A DNA stretch of 64,000 nt from Pararhizobium mangrovi (GTDB taxonomy: Bacteria; Pseudomonadota; Alphaproteobacteria; Rhizobiales; Rhizobiaceae), in assembly GCF_006516965.1 (NCBI RefSeq), contig NZ_VHLH01000014.1, positions 1 through 64,000 on the forward strand, given 5' to 3'. A model generated the notes under the pieces. It was not told the DNA's origin. It ran no database searches and saw only the letters and a program-made list of their open reading frames with translations. The position numbers and the translations under genes were made by a program. Below are positions 13,220-22,230 of this stretch, in pieces. Within the stretch, counting starts at the first letter, position 1, and each line of letters opens with the position of its first letter.

Positions 13220-13687
13220 TCAGTTGTAATCCTCGTCGATATCGGGAAGCGGCGCGATGGTGATGCCTTCCTCGATGAGGGAGCGGGCCTCGTCCGAGTT
13301 CGCCTTGCCCATGATGCCGCGGCTTTCCGCTTCGCCGTGATGGATGCGACGCGCCTCCTCGGGAAAGCGCGTACCGACGTCTTCCGTGTTGGCACGCACG
13401 GCCCGCACTGCGTCGCGAAACCGGGCGAACGCCTGTTTTTGTTCCGCCGTCATGGCAAGGCTTGCCTTGCCGGCCTCACCCTCGGCGACCTTCCCATCGC
13501 TGGTCGCGACCGGCGTCTGGCCGCCCTTGGCCAAAGCCGGCGCCATCAGCGCCTTGGAGATGCCGGTCGAGCCGCAATGGGGGCAGGCGACGAGGTCGCG
13601 GGTGTTCTGCGCCTCGAAATCCGCGTTCGAGCCGAACCATCCCTCGAAGCCGTGGGCCTTCTCGCAGGTCAGTGAAAAACGGATCAC
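13220..13687 (-). CDS. DUF1178 family protein
   Basis: A small 155-residue protein starting with GTG at 13687, whose GTGA overlaps the stop codon of the nitrilase gene; coupling to that gene is likely. The N-terminus carries the family signature TCEKAHGFEGWFGSNADFE and a CPHCGS zinc-ribbon-like pair. The C-terminal half has the conserved RRIHHGEAESRGIMGKA and ends acidic. The family is common in alphaproteobacteria and has no assigned function. The nitrilase-DUF1178 pairing is widespread, which hints at a related job. Confidence 0.85.
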   Translation of the reverse strand: MIRFSLTCEKAHGFEGWFGSNADFEAQNTRDLVACPHCGSTGISKALMAPALAKGGQTPVATSDGKVAEGEAGKASLAMTAEQKQAFARFRDAVRAVRANTEDVGTRFPEEARRIHHGEAESRGIMGKANSDEARSLIEEGITIAPLPDIDEDYN

Positions 13688-14565
13688 GACGCCGCGCCTC
13701 CTGCGGCATCGTCCACGGTCTGCAAGCCGTCGGGATGGCGGCGCACATGGCCGAGCGGGCGCGCATTGGCGAGGTTCGGCACCCGCCCCCGCACGCCGGC
13801 GACCGCCTCGGTATCGATCTCGGCGACGATGACGGCCGGCTCGTCGTGGTCGGCTTCGGCGAGGATGCGACCCCACGGATCGACGATCAGCGAATGGCCG
13901 TAGGTCTCGCGCCCGTCCTCGTGCTTGCCGCCCTGCGCAGCGGCGATCACGAAGGCGCCGTTCTCGATCGCCCGGGCGCGCTGAAGCACGTGCCAGTGTG
14001 CCTCGCCGGTCTGGCGGGTGAAGGCGGAAGGCGCAGTCAGGACCTGCGCGCCGGCAACGGCCTGACGCCGGAAGAGTTCGGGAAAGCGGATGTCGTAGCA
14101 GATCGCGATGCCGATCGCCGCCAGATCGGTGTCGGCGATCACGACATCGGCTCCCGGCTGGTAGACCGAGCTCTCGCGCCAGCTTTCGCCACCGTCGAGA
14201 TCGACGTCGAACATGTGCATCTTGTCGTAGCGCGCGAGCAGCGAGCCGTCCGGCCCGAAGAGGAGCGCCCGGTTGGCGATGCGCCCGTTCTCCACGGCGA
14301 TCGGCGTCGAGCCGATGTGCAGGTGGATACCATGCTCCTGCGCCAGCGCGCTCGCCGCAGCGACGACGGGGTCGTCCGCCTCGGCCTTCAGCATGGCGAA
14401 GAGCGCGGTCCGGTCGCGCTGCAGCGCGCCGGTCATCTCCGGCGTCTGCACGTAGCGCGCGCCTTGTCCGGCCGCCTCGACGACACCCGAGCGCAGGGCC
14501 TCGATGTTGCGTGCCGGGTCGGTGCCCGCGCGCATCTGCACGGCAGCGGCGGTGAAGACGCCCAT
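13684..14565 (-). CDS. Carbon-nitrogen hydrolase (Nit1-type amidase)
   Basis: A 293-residue nitrilase-superfamily enzyme with the full catalytic triad: Glu43 in TPEMTG, Lys115 in YDKMHMFDV and Cys156 in AICYDIRFPELFR. The DVDLDGG and LTAPSAFT segments match the branch containing mammalian Nit1 and the bacterial deaminated-glutathione amidases. Hydrolysis of deaminated glutathione is therefore a reasonable guess, supported by glutaredoxin next door, but it is inference. The start at 14565 (MGVFTAAAVQMR) fits family length and leaves 8 bp to grxC. Confidence 0.88.
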   Translation of the reverse strand: MGVFTAAAVQMRAGTDPARNIEALRSGVVEAAGQGARYVQTPEMTGALQRDRTALFAMLKAEADDPVVAAASALAQEHGIHLHIGSTPIAVENGRIANRALLFGPDGSLLARYDKMHMFDVDLDGGESWRESSVYQPGADVVIADTDLAAIGIAICYDIRFPELFRRQAVAGAQVLTAPSAFTRQTGEAHWHVLQRARAIENGAFVIAAAQGGKHEDGRETYGHSLIVDPWGRILAEADHDEPAVIVAEIDTEAVAGVRGRVPNLANARPLGHVRRHPDGLQTVDDAAGGAAS

Positions 14566-14573
14566 GGAACGGA

Positions 14574-14831
14574 TCAGGCTTCGAGCATGGCGTCGAGCTT
14601 GCCGGCGCGATCGAGCGCGCGCAATTCGTCGCAACCGCCGACATGTTCCGGTCCGATGAAGATCTGCGGGAAGGTGGCGGCCCCCTTCGCCTTCTGGATC
14701 ATCTCCTCGCGCAGCTTCGGCGAAAAGGTCGCGTCATGCTCCGCGTAGGCGACGCCCTTTTCGTCGAGAAGCCGCTTGGCGGCCGTGCAGAAGCCGCAAA
14801 GCTGGCGGGTGTAGATGGTGACGTCCTTCAT
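14574..14831 (-). CDS. grxC: Glutaredoxin 3
   Basis: A small cytoplasmic thiol-disulfide oxidoreductase of 85 residues using glutathione as reductant. The redox motif is Cys12-Gly-Phe-Cys15, a dithiol variant of the CPYC seen in E. coli Grx3. The TFPQIFIGPEHVGGCDEL segment supplies the cis-proline and glutathione-binding residues. The ATG at 14831 (MKDVTIYTRQLC) fits family length; the 19 residues upstream look non-coding. It sits in a comF-grxC-nitrilase-DUF1178 string, all leftward with tiny gaps. Confidence 0.93.
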   Translation of the reverse strand: MKDVTIYTRQLCGFCTAAKRLLDEKGVAYAEHDATFSPKLREEMIQKAKGAATFPQIFIGPEHVGGCDELRALDRAGKLDAMLEA

Positions 14832-14894
14832 GATGGCTCCGTCCTGCGGGCGACGGGATCGATGTCCGCGCGCCGTCGTTTCGATCATTGCCGC

Positions 14895-15695
14895 TCATAT
14901 ATGGTCGTCGAGCACCCTTGCAAAGGTCGCGACGTCGACCGCAGCGGCGCCCGCTCGCCGCAGGGCCAGCGTCGCGGCATCGACCGTGGCGCCGGTCGTA
15001 TAGACGTCGTCGACGAGAATGATCCGCCGCCCGACAATCATCGGCAGGCAATTTTGCGAAACGGCGAAGGCCCCGCGCACATTGGTCCTGCGCTCGGCGA
15101 GCGTCAGGCCGACCTGCTGGCGCGTCGCGCGCTTGCGCACGAGTGCCGCCGGCAGGAATTCGACGCCCGCGCGACGGGCAAGCGCGCGGGCGAGCTCGGC
15201 CGACTGGTTGAAACCGCGCGCAAAAAGCCGTCCGCGGTGGAGTGGTACGGCAACGATTGCATCGCCTTCCGCCAGCATCGTCGCGCATGCCCGCATCATC
15301 CATGCCGCCATGGTCGGCGCGAGATCGGTCCGGTCGCGGTACTTCAGTCCGCGCACCAGGTCGCGCGCCGCCCCCGTATAGGCGAGCGCCGACCGCGCGC
15401 GGTCGAAACGCGGCGGATCGGCGAGTGCCGCGGGCGAGACGATGCCCGGTCCCATCTCGTGGGAAAACGGCGTTCCCATGACGGGACAGACCGGCTCCTC
15501 GATGAAGGAGAGCCCGCACCAGCACTGCGTGCAGAGCGCCCCGTGACCGGCGGTGCGCGCTCCGCAACCGAGGCAGACCGGCGGGAAGACGACGTCGCGC
15601 ATGGCACCGAGCACGCCCCGCACACCGCGGCCGGTTCGCTCCCATGCGCCCCGATCGCGCGCTTCGTGCTCGTCCATCGCCCTGCCCCCAGGCAT
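14895..15695 (-). CDS. comF: ComF family protein (phosphoribosyltransferase-like)
   Basis: About 266 residues. The N-terminal zinc-finger-like segment has paired cysteines (CLGCG, then CTQCW), followed by a phosphoribosyltransferase fold with the diphosphate-binding motif ILVDDVYTTGATV near residue 222. In naturally competent bacteria ComF acts in DNA uptake. In rhizobia the role is unclear, and the protein may be a housekeeping phosphoribosyltransferase. The start is uncertain: ATG at 15695, or ATG at 15677 with AGGG just upstream. It diverges from the methyltransferase gene at 15752. Confidence 0.88.
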   Translation of the reverse strand: MPGGRAMDEHEARDRGAWERTGRGVRGVLGAMRDVVFPPVCLGCGARTAGHGALCTQCWCGLSFIEEPVCPVMGTPFSHEMGPGIVSPAALADPPRFDRARSALAYTGAARDLVRGLKYRDRTDLAPTMAAWMMRACATMLAEGDAIVAVPLHRGRLFARGFNQSAELARALARRAGVEFLPAALVRKRATRQQVGLTLAERRTNVRGAFAVSQNCLPMIVGRRIILVDDVYTTGATVDAATLALRRAGAAAVDVATFARVLDDHI

Positions 15696-15751
15696 TGACA
15701 ATAGCGGGTCTGCGCCTTCTATGCGATGGCGAACCGGAACGGAGACAGCCC

Positions 15752-16609
15752 GTGGAACCCGTTTTCGATCGTGATCTCGTCACCGCCAACCGACGCCGGG
15801 CGACGGCCGGTGGCGCTTCGGACGCCGATTTCCTTCTGCGTCACGTCGCCGAGGACATCGCCGAGCGCCTGTCGGCGGTCGAACGGCGCTTCGAACGCGC
15901 CGCCGTCCTCGACGATGCCGCCGGCGTGCTTTCCGCCGCGATCGCGAAAACCGACAATGTCGAAAGCGTCGAGACCGGTCCGCTCGAAAGCGACCTGGAA
16001 GGGAGCGAACGCGTCGGCCTTGCCGAGAACGCGTTCGACTTCGTCGCTTCCGCGATGAGCCTGCATCTCGTCAACGACACGCCGGGCGTCCTCGTCCAGA
16101 TCCAGCGCGCGTTGAAGCCGGACGGCCTCTTCCTCGCCGCCATTCCGGGTGCGGGAACGCTTGCCGAGCTGCGCGACTGCCTGATCGCGGCAGAGGCGGA
16201 GGTGATGGGTGGCGCCAGTCCGCGCGTCATTCCCTTCGGCGAGGTGCGCGACTACGGCTCGCTCCTCCAGCGCGCGGGCTTCGCGCTGCCGGTCAGCGAC
16301 GTCGAGACGCGGACGGTGCGCTACGACACGATCTTCGACCTGATGCTGGACCTGCGCGCCATGGGCATGGCGAACCCGCTCCACGGCCGCAGCCGCAAGC
16401 CCGTTCCCCGTGCCTTCTTCCAGCGCGCCGGCGAACTCTACGCCGAGCGTTACGCCGATCCCGACGGGCGCATCCGCGCAACCTTCTCTTTCGTGCACCT
16501 TTCCGGCTGGAAGCCGCACGAGAGCCAGCAGAAGCCGGCCAAGCCGGGTTCGGCGACCACGCGCCTCGCCGAAGCGCTCAACACGCGGGAACTTCCGCTG
16601 AAGCGCTGA
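15752..16609 (+). CDS. SAM-dependent methyltransferase-like protein (NDUFAF5/BioC-like)
   Basis: A 285-residue protein of the family related to the mitochondrial complex I assembly factor NDUFAF5. The C-terminal half is well conserved (SLHLVNDTPGVLVQIQRALK and the RSRKPVPRAFF region). The usual glycine-rich SAM motif I is degenerate, seen as VLDDAAG near residue 51, so methyltransferase activity is uncertain. NDUFAF5 itself hydroxylates an arginine. The start is taken as GTG at 15752, with GGAGA 8-10 bases upstream, because no ATG in frame fits family length. Confidence 0.75.
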   Translation: MEPVFDRDLVTANRRRATAGGASDADFLLRHVAEDIAERLSAVERRFERAAVLDDAAGVLSAAIAKTDNVESVETGPLESDLEGSERVGLAENAFDFVASAMSLHLVNDTPGVLVQIQRALKPDGLFLAAIPGAGTLAELRDCLIAAEAEVMGGASPRVIPFGEVRDYGSLLQRAGFALPVSDVETRTVRYDTIFDLMLDLRAMGMANPLHGRSRKPVPRAFFQRAGELYAERYADPDGRIRATFSFVHLSGWKPHESQQKPAKPGSATTRLAEALNTRELPLKR

Positions 16610-16807
16610 CATCGCCCGTACGAACGGCTCCACCGGTCAACGACTTGACAGGACGGCGGTTTTCCTTCTCAATTCTTTCTTGATCGCGACGCGTCGGGGG
16701 ACGCCTCTCAACATTTCGGTAACCATCCGCGTGTCAGTGTCGAACGCGGGGAAATCCCTGAAGCCGCAAGGGGCGCGGCATCCGGTTTCCATACAGGTGG
16801 TGGCACG

Positions 16808-17953
16808 ATGAGGTCGATGTTCCGTATTCTGATCGTTTCATGTGCGCTGGCGATGATCGCCGGCTGCAACGACGACGTTCTCACGTCCGTAGCCAAGAAG
16901 GCGAACGAACCCCTTCCGCAGTCCATCGTCGCGACGATGCACGAGAAGGACATGTCGAAGACGTCGCCCATCATGATGCGCATCTTCAAGGAAGAGGGCG
17001 TGCTCGAGGTCTGGAAGCAGAAGGGCGACGGCACCTACGGCAAGGTCGCCGACTACGAGATCTGCGCCTGGTCGGGCAAGCTCGGGCCGAAGCTGAAGGA
17101 GGGCGACCGTCAGGCGCCGGAAGGCTTCTATCTGATCAAGCCCGCGCAGATGAACCCGAATTCGAGCTACTATCTCTCGTTCAACATCGGCTTCCCGAAC
17201 AATTACGATGAATCGCAGGGCCGCACCGGCTCCAACATCATGATCCACGGCGCATGTTCCTCGGCCGGCTGCTATTCGATGACCGACGAGAACGTGGCGC
17301 AGATCTACGCCTTCGCGCGCGACGCCTTCCGCGGTGGCCAGCGGTCCTTCCAGGTCGAGGCCTTCCCGTTCCGCATGACGCCGGCGAACATGGCCAAGCA
17401 CCGCACGAACCCGAATTTCGAATTCTGGAAGATGCTGAAGGTCGGCTACGACTATTTCGAGATCACCAAGCGTCCGCCGGACGTCGAGGTGTGCGACCGC
17501 AAATACGTCTTCAACCAGCAGGTGATGGACGACAGCCCCTTCGTCGCGACGGCCGCCTGCCCCTCGATGAAGACGCCGGATACGCTGCGCACCGCCTACT
17601 CTTCCTACGAGCAGCAATACGACACCGCCTACGAGCAGGCCGTTGCCGAACAGAAGGCCGACGCGACGCAGAAGCAGATGATCGCCGAGCGCAAGCAGGC
17701 CGTGGAGGATGCGCGCGCGCAGCGCGAAGTCGCCGCCGCCGAGCGCAAGGCCCAGTCCCGCCAGGCCGCGAATTCGTTCATTTCCTCGCTGATGCCGGGT
17801 TCGAACGGCTCCGACGCCGGACGGGCCATGGCGGAGGCCGGCATGACCACCGGCAGCATCGGCGCACCACAAACCCGGCAGGCGGCACCGACGACCTCGC
17901 CGGTGCAGGCGAAGCCGGCCGATGACAAGAAGCCCTTCTGGAAGCTCTGGTAG
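16808..17953 (+). CDS. L,D-transpeptidase family lipoprotein (YafK-like)
   Basis: A 381-residue predicted lipoprotein; the lipobox ends at Cys20 (AMIAGC). A YkuD/YafK L,D-transpeptidase domain spans about residues 40-210. The catalytic motif HGACSSAGCYSM has His147 and nucleophile Cys155. Such enzymes form or cleave meso-diaminopimelate links in peptidoglycan, or remove lipoprotein from it as E. coli DpaA (YafK) does. The C-terminal ~120 residues are Ala/Gln/Glu-rich, probably coiled coil and disordered. The ATG at 16808 gives a proper signal peptide. Its 3' end overlaps the tusA-like gene by 32 bp in another frame. Confidence 0.85.
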   Translation: MRSMFRILIVSCALAMIAGCNDDVLTSVAKKANEPLPQSIVATMHEKDMSKTSPIMMRIFKEEGVLEVWKQKGDGTYGKVADYEICAWSGKLGPKLKEGDRQAPEGFYLIKPAQMNPNSSYYLSFNIGFPNNYDESQGRTGSNIMIHGACSSAGCYSMTDENVAQIYAFARDAFRGGQRSFQVEAFPFRMTPANMAKHRTNPNFEFWKMLKVGYDYFEITKRPPDVEVCDRKYVFNQQVMDDSPFVATAACPSMKTPDTLRTAYSSYEQQYDTAYEQAVAEQKADATQKQMIAERKQAVEDARAQREVAAAERKAQSRQAANSFISSLMPGSNGSDAGRAMAEAGMTTGSIGAPQTRQAAPTTSPVQAKPADDKKPFWKLW

Positions 17954-18203
17954 GGCCGCCGAGGCCCTCCTCTACGACCTTCGGGGATTGAAATGCCCCC
18001 TGCCGGCGCTGAAGACGAGGCGCCGGCTTTCGCACATGCGACCGGGCGAACGGCTGATCGTCGAGACGAGCGACCCGCTCGCCGGCATCGATATCCCGCA
18101 TCTGTGCACGCAGGACGGCCATACGCTTCTCGACACACGAACCACGGAAGGCGGGCACCGCTTCCTGATCGAACGCGGTACGGGTCGACCGGCCGAAGCA
18201 TAA
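17922..18203 (+). CDS. TusA family sulfurtransferase-like protein
   Basis: A 93-residue protein with the TusA/SirA fold signature: DLRGLKCPLPALKTRRRL, where Cys25 in the CPxP motif would carry persulfide sulfur. TusA relays sulfur for tRNA thiolation and molybdenum-cofactor synthesis in E. coli; which pathway applies here is not known. It starts inside the preceding L,D-transpeptidase gene (32-bp overlap), so co-transcription and coupling are likely. The first ~15 residues are unusual for the family. A perfect hairpin follows at 18220. Confidence 0.85.
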   Translation: MTRSPSGSSGRAAEALLYDLRGLKCPLPALKTRRRLSHMRPGERLIVETSDPLAGIDIPHLCTQDGHTLLDTRTTEGGHRFLIERGTGRPAEA

Positions 18204-18219
18204 GGTTGGGCGCGGACGT

Positions 18220-18245
18220 AACGGCGATCGGAACAGATCGCCGTT
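18220..18245. terminator. Bidirectional terminator hairpin between tusA-like and AI-2E genes
   Basis: A perfect 10-bp stem (AACGGCGATC with GATCGCCGTT) and 6-base loop lie between two convergent genes. There is no long T run on either strand, yet the position and stability favour termination. Confidence 0.6.
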
Positions 18246-18258
18246 GTTCGCCGCTGGC

Positions 18259-19416
18259 TCAGCGTCCCTGTTCGATCCGCGTTTCGAGAACGTCGTCGGG
18301 TCGCGGGTCCGCCTGCTCGATCGCGAGGAAGTTGCCGAAGCCGCGCAGCTCGTCGAAATGGTCGCAGAAGACCTTCACGAAGACGAGCAGCGGCACCGCC
18401 ATCAACGCGCCCGCCACGCCCCAGAGCCAACCCCAGAACGCAACCGCTAGGAACACCGCGACGGCGTTGATCTCGAGCCGCCTGCCGACGACCGTCGGCG
18501 TGACGATCTGGCCCTCGACGGTGGTGAGCGCCAGATAGGCGAGCGGTGGCAGGAGCGCCGCGCCGATGGTTGCGAAGTGCGCGACGGAGATCAATGCGAC
18601 CGCCGCGACGCCGGCGAACGCGCCGACATAGGGCAGGAAGTTCACGACCGCCGCGATGACCCCGAAGACGACCGGGCTCGGAAAGCCCGTCAGCCACAGC
18701 GCGAGACCGACGCACAGCCCGAGCCCGCAATTGATCAGGAAGATCGTGAAGAGGTAGCGCGAGATCTCGCGTTCCACGTCGTGAGCGATGCGCAACGCCC
18801 GTTTCTTGTCGCTGAGCAGTTGAAACGACTGGATGATCTTTTCGTAGAAGAGCAGCCCCGAGGCCAACAGGAAGAGCGTCAGCACGATCGTCAGCACGAT
18901 CGTCGTGCCGATCGAAAGCAGGTTGCCCGTCGCGCGCGAAAGGATGCCGGGCTGGGCGATCGTCACCTTCTGTACCGTCGGGTCGCTCGCCGTCGAAGCC
19001 GCCTTTTCCACCTGCTTGGACGCTTCGCTGACACGGATCAAAGAGTTCGACACGTCGTCGAGGCGGGTATGGATCTTGTCGGCGATATCCGGCGCCTGCT
19101 TGATGAGCCCCGAGATCGGCCCGCTCAGCCCGTATCCGAGGCCGCCGAAGACGAGCACGACCGTGAACACGATGAGCATCGCGGACAGGAAGGCCGGCAG
19201 GCCCCGGCGCATGAGCCAGCGGTTGAGCGGCGAGAACGTCAGTGCCAGGAGCACCGAAAGGACGACCGGCATGAAGAAGTCGCGTGCGAAATAAAGCGCG
19301 TAGACCAGAAGCAGCAGGAAGATGCCGCCCGTGAAGCGCACGAGCATCTTCGTTCGTCGCCTCGTCCCCTCGTCCATCCCGGGTTCTACCGTCTCGCCCA
19401 CATGCCTCTCGTCCAT
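18259..19416 (-). CDS. AI-2E family transporter (PerM-like permease)
   Basis: An integral inner-membrane protein of about 385 residues. Two hydrophobic segments near the N-terminus are followed by a soluble stretch (about residues 80-140) and a C-terminal cluster of five to six membrane helices, the usual AI-2E/UPF0118 layout of about eight helices. The conserved TVEGQIVTPTVVGRR segment lies near the end. The family includes the E. coli autoinducer-2 exporter TqsA and sodium/proton antiporters; the substrate here is unknown. Start ATG at 19416 is tentative, with another in-frame ATG at 19377. It diverges from dapE. Confidence 0.85.
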   Translation of the reverse strand: MDERHVGETVEPGMDEGTRRRTKMLVRFTGGIFLLLLVYALYFARDFFMPVVLSVLLALTFSPLNRWLMRRGLPAFLSAMLIVFTVVLVFGGLGYGLSGPISGLIKQAPDIADKIHTRLDDVSNSLIRVSEASKQVEKAASTASDPTVQKVTIAQPGILSRATGNLLSIGTTIVLTIVLTLFLLASGLLFYEKIIQSFQLLSDKKRALRIAHDVEREISRYLFTIFLINCGLGLCVGLALWLTGFPSPVVFGVIAAVVNFLPYVGAFAGVAAVALISVAHFATIGAALLPPLAYLALTTVEGQIVTPTVVGRRLEINAVAVFLAVAFWGWLWGVAGALMAVPLLVFVKVFCDHFDELRGFGNFLAIEQADPRPDDVLETRIEQGR

Positions 19417-19635
19417 CGCCTCGACAAACCGCCAGCACCGGCGGTCCTTTCCGTCACCATGAACGCGTTCGCCCCGCCCCCGTTCCGCCCGCATCCCGCT
19501 TTTGCAATGACAGTGACATTTCGATGCGTTAGAGCGAATTTCGGGACGCGTGCGACGGACTTGCGGAAATCGCACGTGCGAACAGAGATTTGGAGCGCGC
19601 CGAACGATCTCTCGGCGCTTGCCGGGCAATCAGGC

Positions 19636-20820
19636 ATGCACGATACGACCGATCCAGTCGCAAACCTTCAGGCGCTCGTCGCCTGCCCATCGCTCACGCC
19701 GGCCGAAGGCGGGGCGCTTGCGCTTCTGGAATCCATGCTCGTCCCGCTCGGCTTTTCGGTGGAGCGCCCGGTCTTCGCTACGGAGGGCACGCCCGACGTC
19801 GAAAACCTCTATGCGCGACACGGGCGCAACGGGCCGAACCTGATGTATGCCGGCCATACCGATGTCGTTCCGCCCGGCAGGGAGACCGCCTGGACCCATC
19901 CGCCGTTTGCCGGAACCGTCGCGAACGGCGAGCTCTTCGGTCGCGGTGCCGTCGACATGAAGGGCTCCATCGCTTGTTTCGTCTCAGCCCTTGCTCGCCT
20001 CGAAGCGGAGGGCCGGCTCGAGCGCGGCAGCGTCTCGCTCGTCATCACCGGCGACGAGGAAGGGCCGTCGATCAACGGCACCAGCCGCCTGCTCGAATGG
20101 GCGACCGATCGCGGCGAACGCTTCGATGCCGCCCTCGTCGGCGAGCCGAGCAACCGCGAGACGCTCGGCGACATGATCAAGATCGGCCGGCGCGGGTCGA
20201 TCTCGGGCCGCGTCACGGTCGAAGGCGTTCAGGGCCACGTCGCCTATCCGCATCTTGCCGACAATCCGATACCGGGTCTTCTCGCCCTCCTTTCGGGCCT
20301 GATCGCGACGCCGCTCGACGAGGGCACGGACAGCTTTCCGGCGAGCAATCTCGAAGTAACGACGATCGATGTCGGCAATCCGTCCACCAACGTCATTCCC
20401 GCCAGCGTGTCGGCCGGGTTCAACATCCGCTTCTGCGACGTGTGGGACGGCGAGACGATCGCCACCGAGATCGAGCGTCGCCTCGCGGCCGCCGCCGAAG
20501 GCATCACCGGACGCGGCGAGCGCGGCGCCCTTTCCTATCGGCTCGACTGGGTCGGCCGTATCAGCCCCGTCTTCCTTACCCGCGACGACCGGCTCGTCGA
20601 AACGCTCGCCGGTGCCGTCGAGCGCACGCTTGAGCGAACGCCGGAACTTTCGACGACCGGCGGCACCTCCGATGCGCGCTTCATCAAGGACTACTGCCCC
20701 GTCGTCGAGTTCGGTCTCGTCGGCCAGACCATGCACAAGGTCGACGAACGCGTCCCCCTTTCCGACCTCGAGGCGCTGACGCGCGTCTACATGGACTTCA
20801 TCGTGCACTGGTTCGCCTGA
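19636..20820 (+). CDS. dapE: Succinyl-diaminopimelate desuccinylase
   Basis: DapE removes succinate from N-succinyl-LL-2,6-diaminopimelate, a late step to lysine and peptidoglycan diaminopimelate. The 394-residue M20 metallopeptidase-family protein has metal ligands His74 (AGHTDVVPPG), Asp107 (GAVDMKG) and the Glu pair 141-142 (GDEEGPS). A C-terminal histidine lies in MHKVDE, and the GTSDARF motif is present. The ATG at 19636 gives standard family length. The stop codon overlaps the next start as TGATG, coupling it to the membrane protein gene. Confidence 0.95.
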   Translation: MHDTTDPVANLQALVACPSLTPAEGGALALLESMLVPLGFSVERPVFATEGTPDVENLYARHGRNGPNLMYAGHTDVVPPGRETAWTHPPFAGTVANGELFGRGAVDMKGSIACFVSALARLEAEGRLERGSVSLVITGDEEGPSINGTSRLLEWATDRGERFDAALVGEPSNRETLGDMIKIGRRGSISGRVTVEGVQGHVAYPHLADNPIPGLLALLSGLIATPLDEGTDSFPASNLEVTTIDVGNPSTNVIPASVSAGFNIRFCDVWDGETIATEIERRLAAAAEGITGRGERGALSYRLDWVGRISPVFLTRDDRLVETLAGAVERTLERTPELSTTGGTSDARFIKDYCPVVEFGLVGQTMHKVDERVPLSDLEALTRVYMDFIVHWFA

Positions 20821-21410
20821 TGCCGACGCTCTACGACGTCGAAGCCTATCTGAACGGCGTGCTGCTCCTCGCCCGCAAGCGAACGGACGGGTTCGCGTGG
20901 CTCGACCTTTCCGCGGACGGCTTCTGGCGCTCCTTCTGGTCGATCCTCTATGCGCTGCCGGCCCTCTCGGTAAGCTGGGCGAGCTATCGCAACGCCTATC
21001 TCGCGCATGTGGAAGGCGCCGACGCCGGTGCCGGCTTCGTGCTGCGCCTTGCCTTCATCGACGTCGCGACCTGGGTTCTGCCGCTCGTCGTCATCGGCCT
21101 CATCGCCCGTCCGATCGGCGTCGAGCGGCACTTTCCGCGTTTTGTCGTGGCGACGAACTGGCTCGGCACGCTTTCGGCCTACGCGCTGGCGCTGCCTTCG
21201 GTGCTGCGCATGGTGCTTCCCGGCGGCGACGATCTCGTCCTCCTCGCCTCGATCGCGGTCTTCTTCCTCGTCGTCTTCCTGCTCTTCCGCATCACCCGTC
21301 TTTCCTTCGACGGCGACGCGTCGAGCGCGACCTTCGTGACGATCGTCAGCATCGTCGTTTCCCTGGCGCTGAGCGGCCTCATGCAGCGCATCCTCGGCGT
21401 CGCCGGATAG
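20820..21410 (+). CDS. Predicted membrane protein (YIP1-like, conserved in Rhizobiales)
   Basis: A 196-residue protein with about four hydrophobic segments, beginning near residues 38, 80, 117 and 140-190, after a soluble N-terminus. I recognise it only as a conserved alphaproteobacterial membrane protein of the type often found after dapE, sometimes assigned to YIP1-like families. The start codon shares one base with the dapE stop. No catalytic motif is visible and the function is unknown. Its TAG stop is also the first three bases of an intergenic repeat. Confidence 0.75.
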   Translation: MPTLYDVEAYLNGVLLLARKRTDGFAWLDLSADGFWRSFWSILYALPALSVSWASYRNAYLAHVEGADAGAGFVLRLAFIDVATWVLPLVVIGLIARPIGVERHFPRFVVATNWLGTLSAYALALPSVLRMVLPGGDDLVLLASIAVFFLVVFLLFRITRLSFDGDASSATFVTIVSIVVSLALSGLMQRILGVAG

Positions 21411-21509
21411 AGCATCTTCCAGCCGGACTGGTTCAGCCTGGCGTCGGGAACGCCGCGCCAGAGAAAGGTTTACGGCGCCGGGCGTGCTTTAATCGGGCCC
21501 GGCGCTCTA
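21408..21509. repeat. Intergenic repeat family 1, copy B
   Basis: This element begins TAGAGC (21408-21413) and ends GCTCTA (21504-21509), so its termini are inverted repeats. Its two internal blocks match copy A at 2326-2424 with the same spacing. The left end supplies the stop codon of the membrane protein gene. Confidence 0.65.
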
Positions 21510-21618
21510 ACCGGAATCCTTCGACACGTTTCGTGATCCCCACATCCCCGCATTGCCGGGAACCGGCTTTTGTCTTCCGCATTCATGTCGGCGAGGGACG
21601 AGCCTTGGAGAAACGACG

Positions 21619-22230
21619 ATGAAGAGGTTCTTCGCAAGTGCCGGCATTGTCTCGATCGCGCTCGCCGGCAGCGCGGCCTGTGCATTCGCGGCGACGTCCG
21701 CGACGGCCACGGCCAATCTCAACGTGCGTTCGGGCCCCGGCCCGCAATACGCCGCTTCCGGCGTCATCCGGAATGGCGACGAGGTCACCGTCGACGGCTG
21801 CATCCAGAACAGCCAGTGGTGCCGCGTCAGCTACGATGGCGGACAGGGATGGGCCTACGCCAGGTACCTGACGGCGACCTACGAGAACAGGACGGTGGTG
21901 ATCGAGGACGAGCGTGACGCCCTCGGCGTGCCGCAGGTGACCTACGAGGCGCCCGCCGATGCGCCGAACCCGACGATCGACGGTGAACTCATCGGCCGCG
22001 TCGACGATACGGACAGCTTCCCGCCGCCGCCCGACACCGTGCGCACCTATGTCGTCGACAACCGCCGCGACCCCGTCTATCTCGACGGCGAAGTGGTGGT
22101 CGGCGCGGGCATTCCGGACACCGTCGATCTCGCGCCGGTACCCGACAGCGACTACGACTACGCCTACGTCAACGACCAGCCGGTGGTGGTCGACCCGGAC
22201 TCGAGGCGGATCGTCTACGTCTACCGCTAG
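21619..22230 (+). CDS. SH3 domain-containing exported protein
   Basis: A 203-residue protein with a signal peptide at 1-25 (cleavage near CAFAA) and a bacterial SH3 domain at about 28-88 (NLNVRSGPGPQYAASG and WCRVSYDGGQGWAYARYL). The C-terminal half is Asp/Pro/Val-rich and ends in a PVVVDPDSRRIVYVYR motif like that of DUF1236. It is probably periplasmic and may bind cell wall, which is inference. The ATG at 21619 has GGAG 10 bases upstream. Its TAG stop coincides with the first bases of a short dispersed repeat. Confidence 0.8.
   Translation: MKRFFASAGIVSIALAGSAACAFAATSATATANLNVRSGPGPQYAASGVIRNGDEVTVDGCIQNSQWCRVSYDGGQGWAYARYLTATYENRTVVIEDERDALGVPQVTYEAPADAPNPTIDGELIGRVDDTDSFPPPPDTVRTYVVDNRRDPVYLDGEVVVGAGIPDTVDLAPVPDSDYDYAYVNDQPVVVDPDSRRIVYVYR

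Noticed and set aside
14796-14798. Glutaredoxin with CGFC active site as a monothiol iron-sulfur type
   Set aside because: The second cysteine is present, so it is a dithiol form; CGFS would be needed for the monothiol class.
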